From positions 1 through 64,000 of the forward strand of contig CAITLU010000022.1 in NCBI GenBank assembly GCA_903893315.1: 64,000 bases of DNA, in the 5' to 3' direction. The notes under the pieces are model-generated. The model did no database searches. It worked only from the letters and a program-made list of their open reading frames with translations, and had not been told where the DNA came from. Positions 44,764 through 53,552 of this stretch are shown piece after piece. Origin of the DNA: an uncultured bacterium (lineage in GTDB: Bacteria; Desulfobacterota; Binatia; UBA1149; CAITLU01). The number at the start of each line of letters is the position of its first letter. Position 1 is the stretch's first letter. Both the position numbers and the translations under genes were made by a program.

Positions 44764-45183
44764 TCAGGCGGAAGCGAGCGCCGATCTTGCGACCAGCCAG
44801 GCTCCGCCAAGATAGCCGGCAGTTGTGAGCAGGAAGCTGACGATGGCCACGAGACGAAGCGCCGTCGTCGGGGGACTTTTCGAGGGTGGAGTGACGGCAC
44901 GCACCAGAAAAAGAAATGGATTGCTCACCGCCCCGAGGCACATGCAGACGATCACGACGGCGCAAGGCTGGATCCCGAAGTGCTTGAACAGCAGATAGAA
45001 GACGAAGAGAAACTGGGACATCATCAGGAAGTCGACGTGCGACTTGATGACGTCCTGCGGTATGGGAATCAGTTTCGACAGTGCGCCTTTCGGATTAAAA
45101 GATACTGCCACCAGCACCCAGGCTTCGATAAGAGCCAGGAGAAGACACAGGCTGCCGGTAGCGATGAGCAGTTCGTTGGCCAT
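44764..45183 (-). CDS. Small integral membrane protein of unknown function
   Basis: 139 residues with four predicted spans: ELLIATGSLCLLLALIEAWVL, FLMMSQFLFVFYLLF, VVIVCMCLGAVSNPFLFLV and LVAIVSFLLTTAGYLGGAWLV. No enzyme motif is visible, and no family is recognised. AAGGAA lies about 8 bases before the ATG. It is upstream of, and in the same direction as, the acid phosphatase (42-base gap), so the two may be co-transcribed. Confidence 0.75.
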   Translation of the reverse strand: MANELLIATGSLCLLLALIEAWVLVAVSFNPKGALSKLIPIPQDVIKSHVDFLMMSQFLFVFYLLFKHFGIQPCAVVIVCMCLGAVSNPFLFLVRAVTPPSKSPPTTALRLVAIVSFLLTTAGYLGGAWLVARSALASA

Positions 45184-45457
45184 GTTTTGTATTCCTTCTT
45201 CTTGCAGCCTGATCGCCGGAACGTTCAGGTGAAATCAGTTACGACTTTGTCCGCGAGCAAAATGCCGACGCTCAGGGAATTTCTGTTTGCCTGCGTCGAT
45301 TCTTACCGGGCCGGTCGTTGAATCCGACGCTCCGGGTTGCGGAGAATGTCATGGGCACTCCCATTAAGGGAAATGCCGGGGCGAGCCGTGCTCGGGCCAG
45401 CGTAAAAGTCGTTGGAAGTCGGGTGAAAACAGCCGCCGCGTGACGGGCCCTCCGATT

Positions 45458-46591
45458 TCACCTCTTCGCCAGCAACTCCCTGGCAAGCGTCGCGATGTCA
45501 TCGACCGTCGCGACATCGACATCGAGAGAGTTCAGGGTAATCACGAGAGGCGCATCTTCACCCGTCATCGCCTCGCGAAGAGCGCACAGCGCGTTGCTCT
45601 CGATACGGCGCAGTGAATCCATCTCACGCTCCATGACGGCGATCGCCGCGCGTGCCTGCGCAGGTGCATCGGCGAGTCTCTCGGCGCGCGAACGGACGCG
45701 GTCGATGCCGGGCGGCGTCAGGCGATTGACGATGATGGCGTCGATGTGGAGACCGATCGCGGCCAGGGTCTTGTGGAACGCAATGGCGCGCGCGACGTCG
45801 GTGGAACGCGGGCGGACGACCATCACGAAGGCGGTGCGAGGCGAGCGCAGCAACTCGTTGATGGCGCGTGTGCGGTCTTCGAGACCGGCGAGAATGTCGG
45901 CGAAGAGGCGCACGAAATCGCCGACGCCGGTCTTGAGCGAAGTGCCGGCGACGCGTTCGACGAGGGCGAGCACGAAACTTAGAGACGCTCTGGCGAGAGT
46001 GCCGGTAGCACGGGCGATCAGACGCGCGGGCTCGGCTAGGATCGACAGGGCGCCGGTGTCGAACAACCCCGTCAGACGCGCCGGGGCCGCGAGCAACTCG
46101 GAAGCGTTGACTGCCGGCGGCGTGTCGATGACGAGCAGATCGTGGTCGGCGCTTTCGACCAGTTCGGACAGGCGCTGGAAGGCCATGTAGTGTTCGGTGC
46201 CGCCGAGAGATCCCGACACCGCTTCGTAGATCGGATGGTGGAGGAGCGCCTCGGCCGCTTCGCGACTTTGCGCGTAACGCTCGACCATGCGGTCGAAGGT
46301 GCGCTTGGAATCCAGGCGCATCGCTACCAGCGAGCCGTTCGCGGCGCATCCGCCGGGCAGTGCGACGACGCGCGGCGCTGCGTCGATGTCGCGAATGCCG
46401 AGCGCGTCACCGAGACGCGGCGCGGGATCGACGGTGAGCACCGCCACGTTGCGTCCGGCGCAGGCTTGTCCGAAAGCAACGGCCGCTGCGGTCGAGGTCT
46501 TGCCGACTCCGCCTTCTCCGACCAGCACGACCAGATGCTTGCCTTCAAGGACGTCGGCAATCGAGGTACCGGCCTTGCGCGTCCGCTTCAT
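45458..46591 (-). CDS. ArsA/Get3-like ATPase, longer partner
   Basis: 377 residues, P-loop ATPase of the anion-transporting/Get3 group. Deviant Walker A VLVGEGGVGKTSTAAAVA (about 23-40), switch I LTVDPAPRLGDALG and Walker B-like DLLVIDTPPAVNASELL. Residues 220-260 are hydrophobic and helical (LARASLSFVLALVERVAG). It overlaps the shorter paralogue upstream by 4 bases, implying coupled translation and a hetero-oligomer. The frame extends beyond the ATG, but that part is a shadow. The tandem pair resembles the mycobacterial Rv3679/Rv3680 ATPases. Confidence 0.88.
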   Translation of the reverse strand: MKRTRKAGTSIADVLEGKHLVVLVGEGGVGKTSTAAAVAFGQACAGRNVAVLTVDPAPRLGDALGIRDIDAAPRVVALPGGCAANGSLVAMRLDSKRTFDRMVERYAQSREAAEALLHHPIYEAVSGSLGGTEHYMAFQRLSELVESADHDLLVIDTPPAVNASELLAAPARLTGLFDTGALSILAEPARLIARATGTLARASLSFVLALVERVAGTSLKTGVGDFVRLFADILAGLEDRTRAINELLRSPRTAFVMVVRPRSTDVARAIAFHKTLAAIGLHIDAIIVNRLTPPGIDRVRSRAERLADAPAQARAAIAVMEREMDSLRRIESNALCALREAMTGEDAPLVITLNSLDVDVATVDDIATLARELLAKR

Positions 46592-47514
46592 CGCAGTGCT
46601 CCGAGGACGGTGTCGAGCAGTGCGGCGATCGCGGCTTCGGGCACCTCGTCTTCCCGAAACGTGAACGGCAAAGTCGGGCAACGGCCCACGCGGTGTTCGA
46701 GTACGGCGACGAGTTCGAGTTGACGCCGGCGTCGCTTCTCGTACAGCAGCGCGTCGATCGACGCGCCGGTGGTGAGCAGCCATTCGACGTGTTCGGGCCG
46801 CAGGTGTCCGGGCCAGAGGCCGTTGACGACGATGCGCGGAGCGGGAATCCCGGCGCCGAGCAGATCGTCGTAGAGCGACAGCGCTTCGGTGACCGCAAGT
46901 TCTTCTGGAGTCGTGACGATGAGCGGAAGAAAACGACTCTCGTTGGCGATCAACGCGCGCGCGGCCCTCGCTTCTTGTGCCACCGGGCCCAGCGGTGCGA
47001 TGTCGAGCACGAGTGCCGGCGCAGTCAGCAGCGGAATCGTGTGACCGCTGGCCGGCGCGTCGACGACGATCAGGTCGAAGCCGCGTCTGCGTCCGTGCGA
47101 GGCCAGGGCGGTGATCGCGCTCAGTGTTACCAGGTCGCGAAGGCCCGGGGTTGCTGCGGCGATTGCCGAGAAGGTGCGACTGTCGAGCAGGCGCCGGGCA
47201 ACGAAGCCGAGCCTCAGCACGCGGGTCAGGAACTTCTCCAAGGTTGCCCTTTCGTCGAGGACTGTCTCCTTGAAGGTTGCGGACGGTGCAGCGCGGCCAC
47301 GGCGGTGCGAGCTGCCGCTGCCTGTCGTTGCGGGCTCCGCGGCCTGGCTGCCGTGCTCGTCCGCGCCTGCCGCGGCGCGCACTCGCAGCAGTGCGACGTC
47401 GAGTCCGTGCGAAACCGCGGAGCGAGCCAAGGCCTCGGCAACGAAGCTCTTGCCCGTTCCGCCCTTGCCGCTGACGAAGAGGATGCGCGCTGGACCGGTA
47501 CGCACGGGGCGCAT
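46588..47514 (-). CDS. ArsA/Get3-like ATPase, shorter partner
   Basis: 308 residues. Walker A is FVSGKGGTGKSFVAEALA (about 13-30), and DLIVVDAPASGHTIPLL matches switch II of ArsA. Between the P-loop and the helical domain lies a Ser/Gly/Arg-rich insertion of about 35 residues (ADEHGSQAAEPATTGSGSS). The switch I DP motif (DPAP) seen in its partner is missing: LLRVRAAAG stands in that place, so it may be catalytically weaker and the two ATPases may act as unequal subunits. ATG 47514 is directly preceded by AAAGG. Confidence 0.85.
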   Translation of the reverse strand: MRPVRTGPARILFVSGKGGTGKSFVAEALARSAVSHGLDVALLRVRAAAGADEHGSQAAEPATTGSGSSHRRGRAAPSATFKETVLDERATLEKFLTRVLRLGFVARRLLDSRTFSAIAAATPGLRDLVTLSAITALASHGRRRGFDLIVVDAPASGHTIPLLTAPALVLDIAPLGPVAQEARAARALIANESRFLPLIVTTPEELAVTEALSLYDDLLGAGIPAPRIVVNGLWPGHLRPEHVEWLLTTGASIDALLYEKRRRRQLELVAVLEHRVGRCPTLPFTFREDEVPEAAIAALLDTVLGALR

Positions 47515-47668
47515 CCTTTAGACCGCGCCCGACCCGGCATCAAAGCCGTGCCGGCGCCGTCGTCGAGGCCGCGGTGACGGTGGTTTGCGACCGGCCTCCT
47601 GAGTGCGGCCCGGGGGTTCCCGCACCTGTCGCGTTGCAAAGGCGGGGCAGGGCTTCCAGAATCCGCCC

Positions 47669-48772
47669 GTGACGGCGTCTTCCAACTCTGGAACAGGTGC
47701 AACCTCCAAATCGGTGGTCAAATCCGCGGCGTCGAGTGGGGCGGCTGCTGAATCGTCTGCAGCGGCGTCCACCGCAGCGGCGTCGTCCGCCGGCAGCGCC
47801 GCTCCGTCCGCTGCGCAGCCGGCGCGAATCCACGACATTTTTCTTCGGCGCCTCTCCGACCTGGAGGGCAGGGTAGAGCGGGAACTCGAGAGGCCCGCGC
47901 CTGCGAGCGGTCCGACTCAGGAATTGCTGCTCGACGTTGCTCGAGAACTGTGGCGTCTCGGTTCGAGTTTCGTGGAGGTAGCGGCCGATCCGGCAAGCCG
48001 CCGCGCTGCTGTTGCCGGTCTGTTCGCTGCCGGACCCGTCGATGAATTCGGGGTCGACGCCGCGCTCGCGCAGACCGTGCGCGAAGTGGTGCGTCCGCTG
48101 GCGCGGCGTTGGCTCGGCATGCGCGAAGGCCGCAGCGCGGCGCTTCCAGAGCGCGGCGGGGTGCTGGTGTTGTTGAACCGCAGCGCCTGGCCGCTTCCGA
48201 TCGAAGCGCTGGTGCTGTGGAGTTTCGTATGTGACGGCAGGGTCGGTGCACGTCCGATGTTCGCGCTGTGGGACGACGACCTGCCGGAGCTTCCATATTT
48301 CAGCGACTTTCTGCGCCGCATCGGGATCGTCGCGGCGAGCGTCGACAACTGCCGCCAGCTTCTCGAGCGCGGCGCGGTGTTGCTGGCGTATCCGGAAGGA
48401 CGTGCGGCGGCATCGAAGACTTACGACCGTCGCTATCGGATGGCGCGCTTCGCCGACAAGGCGCTGATTCAGTCCGCGCTGGCCGCGGGTGCTTCGATCG
48501 TGCCGGGAGCGCTGGTTGGCAGCGAGGAAAGTTATCCGGTGCTCGGGTTCCTGCGCGCGATTCCGGTGACGCCGCAGTTCCCGGTCCTGGGGCTGCTCGG
48601 TTTGTTGCCGCTGCCGCTGGGCTGGAGCTTCAGGCTCGGTGCGCCGGTGGAATACGCCGTCGGCGAGCGCGAACGTCCCGACATCGACGGCATCGCCGAC
48701 GCCGTGCGGGCGCGCATCCAGGCGCTTCTCGGTGAGTTGCTGGCCGAACGTGGTTCAATCATCGGCGGCTGA
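47669..48772 (+). CDS. Acyltransferase-fold protein with degenerate catalytic motif
   Basis: Related to 1-acylglycerol-3-phosphate acyltransferases (PlsC superfamily). After a Ser/Ala-rich low-complexity N-terminus (about 50 residues) and a helical part, the core reads [20 protein letters not shown]. This aligns to the family's NHxxxLPxDxL, so the catalytic His is Arg and the Asp is Glu. Motif III is kept ([19 protein letters not shown]), as is the [16 protein letters not shown] substrate region. It may bind acyl-lipids without transferring them. The start is uncertain: GTG 47669 gives 367 residues, GTG 47603 gives 389. It is divergent from the ATPases and lies upstream of glpK. Confidence 0.75.
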   Translation: MTASSNSGTGATSKSVVKSAASSGAAAESSAAASTAAASSAGSAAPSAAQPARIHDIFLRRLSDLEGRVERELERPAPASGPTQELLLDVARELWRLGSSFVEVAADPASRRAAVAGLFAAGPVDEFGVDAALAQTVREVVRPLARRWLGMREGRSAALPERGGVLVLLNRSAWPLPIEALVLWSFVCDGRVGARPMFALWDDDLPELPYFSDFLRRIGIVAASVDNCRQLLERGAVLLAYPEGRAAASKTYDRRYRMARFADKALIQSALAAGASIVPGALVGSEESYPVLGFLRAIPVTPQFPVLGLLGLLPLPLGWSFRLGAPVEYAVGERERPDIDGIADAVRARIQALLGELLAERGSIIGG

Positions 48773-48837
48773 TTTCCCGGCAGGTTTTGCCACGACGTCG
48801 GCATTCACATCCACACTGCAGCTCAGGAGGATCGTCT

Positions 48838-50328
48838 ATGGCCAGCTTCATCTTGGCCCTTGATCAGGGCACCACCGGTTCGACCGTGATGGTCTTTGAC
48901 GATCGCGGGCGTGTCAGGTCGCGTGCCTATTCGGAGTTTCGCCAGTACTACCCGAAACCGGCGTGGGTAGAGCACGACGCCGAAGAGATCTGGAATGTAA
49001 CGAGCGGTCTGATCGGCGAGGCGCTGGCATCGGCGCGCATCAAGCCCGTCGATCTGGCTGGCATCGGCATCACCAACCAGCGCGAAACGACCGTGGTGTG
49101 GGATCGTGCCACCGGACGTCCGATTCATCGCGCCATAGTCTGGCAGGACCGGCGCACCGCCGCGGTGTGCGACAAGCTTCGCGCGCGTGGATGCGAAAAA
49201 GAGGTGCGAAGCAAGACCGGCCTGGTCCTTGATCCGTACTTCTCCGCCACCAAGCTCGCGTGGATTCTCGACAACGTGCGCGGCGCGCGTGCGCGTGCCG
49301 AGAAGGGCGCGCTGGCCTTCGGTACCATCGACAGCTGGCTGATCTGGAAGCTGACCGGCGGCGCGGTGCACGCCACCGATTACACCAACGCTTCGCGCAC
49401 CATGCTGCTGAACCTGCGCACCAGGAAGTGGGACGATTCGCTGTGTGAATTGCTGAGAGTGCCGCGCGCGATGCTTCCCGAAGTGCGGCCGTCGGCGGGG
49501 CTCTTCGGCGAGACGGTGCCGGGCATCGTCGGACGCGCCGGCGTGCCGGTGACCGGCGTGGCCGGCGATCAACAAGCGGCGTTGTACGGTCAGGCCTGCA
49601 CCGCGCCGGGCATGGTCAAGAATACCTACGGAACCGGCTGTTTTCTGATGATGTACACGGGACAGAAGCCGATCGCGTCCAAGCACGGACTATTGACTAC
49701 GCTGTGCTGCGCTGCCGACGGCAGTCCTGCCTATGCACTCGAAGGTTCGGTGTTCGTCGCCGGCGCTGCGGTGCAGTGGTTGCGCGACGGACTCGGACTG
49801 GTCGAAAAAGCCGCCGATACCGAGGCGGCCGCGCGCCGCGTGACTTCGACGCTTGGCACTTACGTGGTGCCGGCTTTTGCCGGACTCGGCGCGCCGTACT
49901 GGGATGCCGATGCGCGCGGCGCGGTGCTCGGTCTGACGCGCGGCGTGAGCGCCGATCACCTGATCCGCGCCACTCTCGAATCTCTGGCCTATCAGACCCG
50001 CGACGTGGTCGACGCGATGGCCGCCGATTCGAAAAAGAAGCTCAAGGTGCTGCGCGTCGACGGCGGCGCCTGCGCCAACGACTTCCTGATGCAGTTCCAG
50101 GCCGACATCCTCGGCACTCCGGTAGATCGCCCCACCGTGATCGAAACCACCGCCGCCGGCGCAGCCTATCTCGCCGGAGTCGGCGCGGGATTGTGGAAGA
50201 GCGCGAAGGACCTCGAAGCCGTGCGCAAGGTCGACCGCGTCTTCAAACCGCGCATGAAAGCCGCCGAACGCGCGGCGTTGTACGGCGGTTGGAAGGCGGC
50301 GGTCGAGCGAGTGAAGTCGCGGCGCTGA
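48838..50328 (+). CDS. glpK: Glycerol kinase GlpK
   Basis: FGGY-family kinase making glycerol 3-phosphate from glycerol and ATP. 496 residues, normal length. Motifs: [70 protein letters not shown], and the FGGY signature region [19 protein letters not shown] 48838 has CAGGAGGA 7 bases upstream; the longer frame is not protein-like. Glycerol could come from the GDPD pathway encoded at 3861. Confidence 0.97.
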   Translation: MASFILALDQGTTGSTVMVFDDRGRVRSRAYSEFRQYYPKPAWVEHDAEEIWNVTSGLIGEALASARIKPVDLAGIGITNQRETTVVWDRATGRPIHRAIVWQDRRTAAVCDKLRARGCEKEVRSKTGLVLDPYFSATKLAWILDNVRGARARAEKGALAFGTIDSWLIWKLTGGAVHATDYTNASRTMLLNLRTRKWDDSLCELLRVPRAMLPEVRPSAGLFGETVPGIVGRAGVPVTGVAGDQQAALYGQACTAPGMVKNTYGTGCFLMMYTGQKPIASKHGLLTTLCCAADGSPAYALEGSVFVAGAAVQWLRDGLGLVEKAADTEAAARRVTSTLGTYVVPAFAGLGAPYWDADARGAVLGLTRGVSADHLIRATLESLAYQTRDVVDAMAADSKKKLKVLRVDGGACANDFLMQFQADILGTPVDRPTVIETTAAGAAYLAGVGAGLWKSAKDLEAVRKVDRVFKPRMKAAERAALYGGWKAAVERVKSRR

Positions 50329-50406
50329 GCGGACGGAGATGAGCGGGACCGGAGTCGCCGACAGGAAAGACACGCGGCCCCGCTCGCGAGGATCCCTCCC
50401 CGCCGT

Positions 50407-50685
50407 CTACACGACTATCTCCCGAGTCCCATGCAACTCGCCGAGCCATCGTGCTGCTTCGAACGCGCTGGGTTCCTCCTCGATGATTTCCTCAGTTTTG
50501 TCATCCACCATGCATCGGAATGAAACACTGTAACGATCGAAAGAGCCGGGCAATTCCGAGCTGTTGAGCAAGGACCACCGGGCGGTCCCTTCCTTGATGA
50601 TGGTGGCCCACCTTGTCGATTTCAGCTTGCGAATCGAGGCCGTCCACTCGGTCGCGGCCATGAGGAATTTTCCTGCGTCCGCCAT
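50407..50685 (-). CDS. Small hypothetical protein
   Basis: 92 residues from ATG 50685, which has a perfect AAGGAG 5 bases upstream. The frame continues to 50970, but that extension has no Shine-Dalgarno sequence and overlaps the next gene. The protein is soluble, with WTASIRKLKSTRWATIIKEG and an acidic KTEEIIEEEPSAFEAARWLG helix. No family is recognised. The base composition is slightly lower in GC than its neighbours, hinting at acquisition with the zinc-ribbon gene upstream. Confidence 0.6.
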   Translation of the reverse strand: MADAGKFLMAATEWTASIRKLKSTRWATIIKEGTARWSLLNSSELPGSFDRYSVSFRCMVDDKTEEIIEEEPSAFEAARWLGELHGTREIVV

Positions 50686-50864
50686 GGCGACTCCTTGGTA
50701 ACTGCAGAAGCCGATCGGATACGCTTCGCTACGCGCTGCTTCGTCGGGTTGCCACCAAAGGACCCAGATGCGCTGGCTGAAGCTCGAAACGTAGCACCGA
50801 GTCACGAAAACGGTTGCGCCGGAAGTGTATTCGCGGTCGGCAACGTGAACGGCCGATTCGGGTA

Positions 50865-51314
50865 TCACGTCACACCCTGCGATCGAGTCTCCAGCCTGCA
50901 CGATCGTGACAGCGAGCGGGATCCGCGCTTGCGTTCGCCGCAGGGGATCAAGTCGGCGAGATAGAACCAATGCCCGATCTTGTTGGCGGCCTCATGGTAA
51001 CTGTTCGAGCCCGATGCGTGGATCCGATTGCGTTTGCAGGTCCTGCAAAGCGAGCCACGGCACAGGCAGCGAACCGTCACCGCTGCTTCCGGAGACCACA
51101 TCGACTGCCCCTTCCACGCCAGGTACCGGGCCTCCGTCGCGCCGTTGTACTCGCCGCAATCGCCGCACTTGACGAAGCCTGGAGGAATGGGAGCGAGACG
51201 CTCTCCCGGCTCGAGCCACCTGTAGTCGGTACCCGGCCACAAATGGAGCGGTGTGGCGAGCAGTTGTTTGGGGGCCGCTGCCGGACTGATAGTTCGCGGT
51301 TTACGGGTCGACAT
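50865..51314 (-). CDS. Putative zinc-ribbon protein of unknown function
   Basis: 149 residues. Two Cys pairs, CGDC (about 50-53) and CLCRGSLCRTC (about 83-93), are followed by KRNRIHASGSNSYHEAANKIGHW. This Cys pattern with an (R/K)NRIHxxxSNSY segment recurs in small bacterial hypothetical proteins. The C-terminus after LIPCGERKRG looks basic and irregular. AGGGAG lies 9 bases before ATG 51314 and is part of a hairpin (51324-51355). Function unknown. Confidence 0.65.
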   Translation of the reverse strand: MSTRKPRTISPAAAPKQLLATPLHLWPGTDYRWLEPGERLAPIPPGFVKCGDCGEYNGATEARYLAWKGQSMWSPEAAVTVRCLCRGSLCRTCKRNRIHASGSNSYHEAANKIGHWFYLADLIPCGERKRGSRSLSRSCRLETRSQGVT

Positions 51315-51676
51315 GGTGCGATTCTCCCTGGTGCGAGTCTTCGAGCACCAGGGAGCCAGACAGCCGACCGCTGACGGGACTTGAGGCTTCTATACCTCGG
51401 TGTTTTGCTCGCTCAGCCAAGAAGGCCTCCGAGCCACATCGTCCCCGCAAGGGCTGCCTTGGCACCGTGGCCGCTGTTGCGACTCGGTTGTCGGACGGGT
51501 TTTCAAAAGCTACCCGCCTCTCCTGATGTAGGGGCAAAAATAGTGGGAGTCACCGTCGAGAACAAGGTGAAGACCTGTTCGTTTTCCGGTGGGTGCTTCG
51601 AAGATGACGCTCAACCCAATAGAGATGGTCGTCCGAATCAGACATCCGAACGAGGACGTCCGTATGTTGCCCGCGG
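51315..51676. other. Intergenic region upstream of the zinc-ribbon gene
   Basis: 362 bases with no convincing gene, downstream of chrA and upstream of the zinc-ribbon protein (both minus strand). GC is lower than average around 51480-51660. It holds one strong hairpin at 51324-51355. Nothing else was seen. Confidence 0.5.
51324..51355 (-). promoter_or_regulatory. Hairpin overlapping the ribosome-binding site of the zinc-ribbon gene
   Basis: CTCCCTGGTGC (51324-51334) and GCACCAGGGAG (51345-51355) make a perfect 11-bp stem with a 10-base loop. On the minus strand the distal arm ends in AGGGAG, the Shine-Dalgarno sequence 9 bases before ATG 51314. The folded form would hide it. No T-run follows, so it is not a standard terminator. 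Confidence 0.55.
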
Positions 51677-52822
51677 CTACCCGGCATTCGCGCTGAGCAG
51701 CACCCCGACCACACCCGCGACCAGGATCAGCACCGGTTCTGAGATTCCCTTGGGTCTGGTCAGCGCGAACAGTACCGCGGCTGCGATCACTGCCGTCGGG
51801 ACGTCGACGATCGCGCGGCGGCCGAGTACGAAAGCGGCGCCGGCGATGGCTCCGGCGGCTGCGGCTGTGACGCCGTCGACGAAGGCTTTCACGCGCGGAT
51901 CGTGCACGGCGCGGCGAAAGTAACGGGCAGGAATCACGGTGAACAGGTAGCAGGGCAGGAACACGGCGACGGCGGCTATGGTCGCTCCTGCCGCTCCGGC
52001 CACCAGATATCCGATGAACGCGACGGTGATGACGACCGGACCGGGTGTGATCATCGCGATCGCGACCGCGTCGAGGAACTGCCGCTCGCTTAGCCATCCC
52101 AGGTTCCCGACCACGCCGCCGTGCAGGAACGGAACGATGGCCAGGCCGCTGCCGAACACGAACGTGCCGGCTTCGGCGAAGTACCAGGCGATGGTCCACA
52201 GCGTGTGAGAAGTGGCGGGTCCGTGCAGGCCGGTGATCAGAAACGGCCAGGGGATCATCGCCGGTGCAAGGCGCGCAGTGTTGCCGCGAGAGGTTTTGGC
52301 GATGACGGCGACTACACCGCACAGAACGAACAACCACAGGATTTCGGACTCAGTTGCCGCGGTGAACAGCGCGCTCGCGGTGAAGCAGATCCACAGCAGG
52401 CGGTCGGCGCCGAGTGTGCTTGTGGCGAGCTTGTACGCACTGCGGCCGATGATCGCGATGACCGCTGCGCCGATTCCGTAGAACGCTCCCTGCATCCAGG
52501 GCAGACCGCCGTATTCGACGTACAGAGCCGACAGTACCAGCACCATCAGGAAGGATGGCAACACGAAGGCGGCGGCCACCAGTGTGGCGCCGCGAACTCC
52601 GTGACCGACCCATCCCAGGTAAATCGCGAGTTGCGCGGCCAGAGGACCGGGCGCGAGCTGGGCCAGGGCCAGCCCTTCCTTGTAGTCTTCGAGGGAAATC
52701 CAGCGCCGCTCCTCGACCAGGTCGCGCTGCATATAGCCGACCAGCGCGATCGGTCCGCCGAAGCCGACGGCACCCAGGCGCAGGAAATAAAGGACGAGGT
52801 CTCGCAGGGTGTACGGGGTCAC
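51677..52822 (-). CDS. chrA: Chromate transporter ChrA
   Basis: CHR-superfamily membrane protein with both halves fused, about 381 residues and 10-12 spans. Each half begins with the CHR pattern: LVLYFLRLGAVGFGGPIALVGYM in the first and FGSGLAIVPFLHGGVV in the second. EDYKEGLALAQLAPGPLAAQLA and LDAVAIAMITPGPVVI are the paired AxxTPGP-type motifs. It exports chromate or other oxyanions. The start is GTG 52822; GTG 52837 is an alternative, and the long Arg/Ala-rich upstream frame is rejected. Confidence 0.92.
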   Translation of the reverse strand: MTPYTLRDLVLYFLRLGAVGFGGPIALVGYMQRDLVEERRWISLEDYKEGLALAQLAPGPLAAQLAIYLGWVGHGVRGATLVAAAFVLPSFLMVLVLSALYVEYGGLPWMQGAFYGIGAAVIAIIGRSAYKLATSTLGADRLLWICFTASALFTAATESEILWLFVLCGVVAVIAKTSRGNTARLAPAMIPWPFLITGLHGPATSHTLWTIAWYFAEAGTFVFGSGLAIVPFLHGGVVGNLGWLSERQFLDAVAIAMITPGPVVITVAFIGYLVAGAAGATIAAVAVFLPCYLFTVIPARYFRRAVHDPRVKAFVDGVTAAAAGAIAGAAFVLGRRAIVDVPTAVIAAAVLFALTRPKGISEPVLILVAGVVGVLLSANAG

Positions 52823-53177
52823 GGGCGTCGGCCCCACTCTTCGCGCAGCGCGGGCCGGCCGTGGAGCGTGCTTTTGAGGGGCGCCGCGCCGGAAAGCTCC
52901 GAACAGCGCGAAACCCGCGAGCACACGGGACTCGATTCGTGAGGAGGCCGGGAAAACTGCAGCGGCAACGGCAGGGTGAAGGCGTTTCCCGGCACCGGGC
53001 GCTTGTACGGCGGCTGATTCATCGAGGCAACAACCGCGGCTCAGAGTGCTGCGGGCGGGGCTGCGGAGCATTTCGGGCCGAACCGCGCCGCCGCTTGCCG
53101 GCCAGCGGGTTGCCCCCGGCCCGAGCCGTTGCTATACGCCTTGGCTCGCGGGTCACCGGATCCGCCCAAGGACTGCA
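52823..53177. other. Divergent intergenic region between chrA and rpmE
   Basis: 355 bases. The open frames are compositionally random, with no conserved segment. It contains the rpmE promoter at 53110-53138 and presumably the chrA promoter, which is not recognisable. Confidence 0.5.
53110..53138 (+). promoter_or_regulatory. Promoter of rpmE
   Basis: TTGCCC (53110-53115), a 17-base spacer and TATACG (53133-53138). Transcription would start near 53145, leaving a leader of about 33 bases with AAGGA before the ATG at 53178. Confidence 0.6.
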
Positions 53178-53393
53178 ATGAAGGCTGCCATTCACCCCGA
53201 ATACAAAGACGTCGAAGTGCTGTGCGCCTGCGGCAATACGTTCCGCACCCGTTCGACGGCGCCGAAGATTCACGTCGAAATCTGTTCCAACTGCCATCCG
53301 TTCTACACCGGACAGCAGAAGATCCTCGACACCGCCGGTAGGGTGGAGCGTTTCCGACAAAGGTACGGGGCCAACGCCAAGTACGGTCAGTAG
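53178..53393 (+). CDS. rpmE: 50S ribosomal protein L31, zinc-binding form
   Basis: 71 residues, beginning [20 protein letters not shown]. Cysteines in CAC (16-18) and CSNC form the C+ zinc site, so this is the zinc-containing rather than the zinc-free paralogue. [20 protein letters not shown] is the standard core. ATG 53178 follows AAGGA; the upstream frame is spurious. Followed by a clear terminator. Confidence 0.97.
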   Translation: MKAAIHPEYKDVEVLCACGNTFRTRSTAPKIHVEICSNCHPFYTGQQKILDTAGRVERFRQRYGANAKYGQ

Positions 53394-53419
53394 CGCCGCA
53401 CAGCCCGAAGAATCAGCGA

Positions 53420-53455
53420 GAGGGCCGGGGGAGACTCCGGCCCTCTTTGCATTTT
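53420..53455 (+). terminator. Intrinsic terminator after rpmE
   Basis: GAGGGCCGG (53420-53428) pairs perfectly with CCGGCCCTC (53437-53445) around an 8-base loop, then TTTGCATTTT. It lies 27 bases after the rpmE stop. Confidence 0.8.
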
Positions 53456-53552
53456 CAGGCGGCCGGCAAAGGCACTCATCGCCTCCGCTCTCGGGTCCGT
53501 TCCGCCTTGGCTGTAGACCTTTCCGAGCAGACTGCCAGAGTACGACGGCCCC

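Noticed and set aside
50407-50970. A single 187-codon gene starting at TTG 50970
   Set aside because: The first 95 codons lack a Shine-Dalgarno sequence and overlap the zinc-ribbon gene; ATG 50685 has a perfect AAGGAG.
51381-51923. Plus-strand open frame of 180 codons opposite chrA
   Set aside because: Ala/Thr/Ser-rich antisense shadow of the chromate transporter and its downstream DNA.
53046-53177. N-terminal extension of ribosomal protein L31
   Set aside because: L31 starts at MKAAIHPEY with its own ribosome-binding site; the extension covers the promoter.
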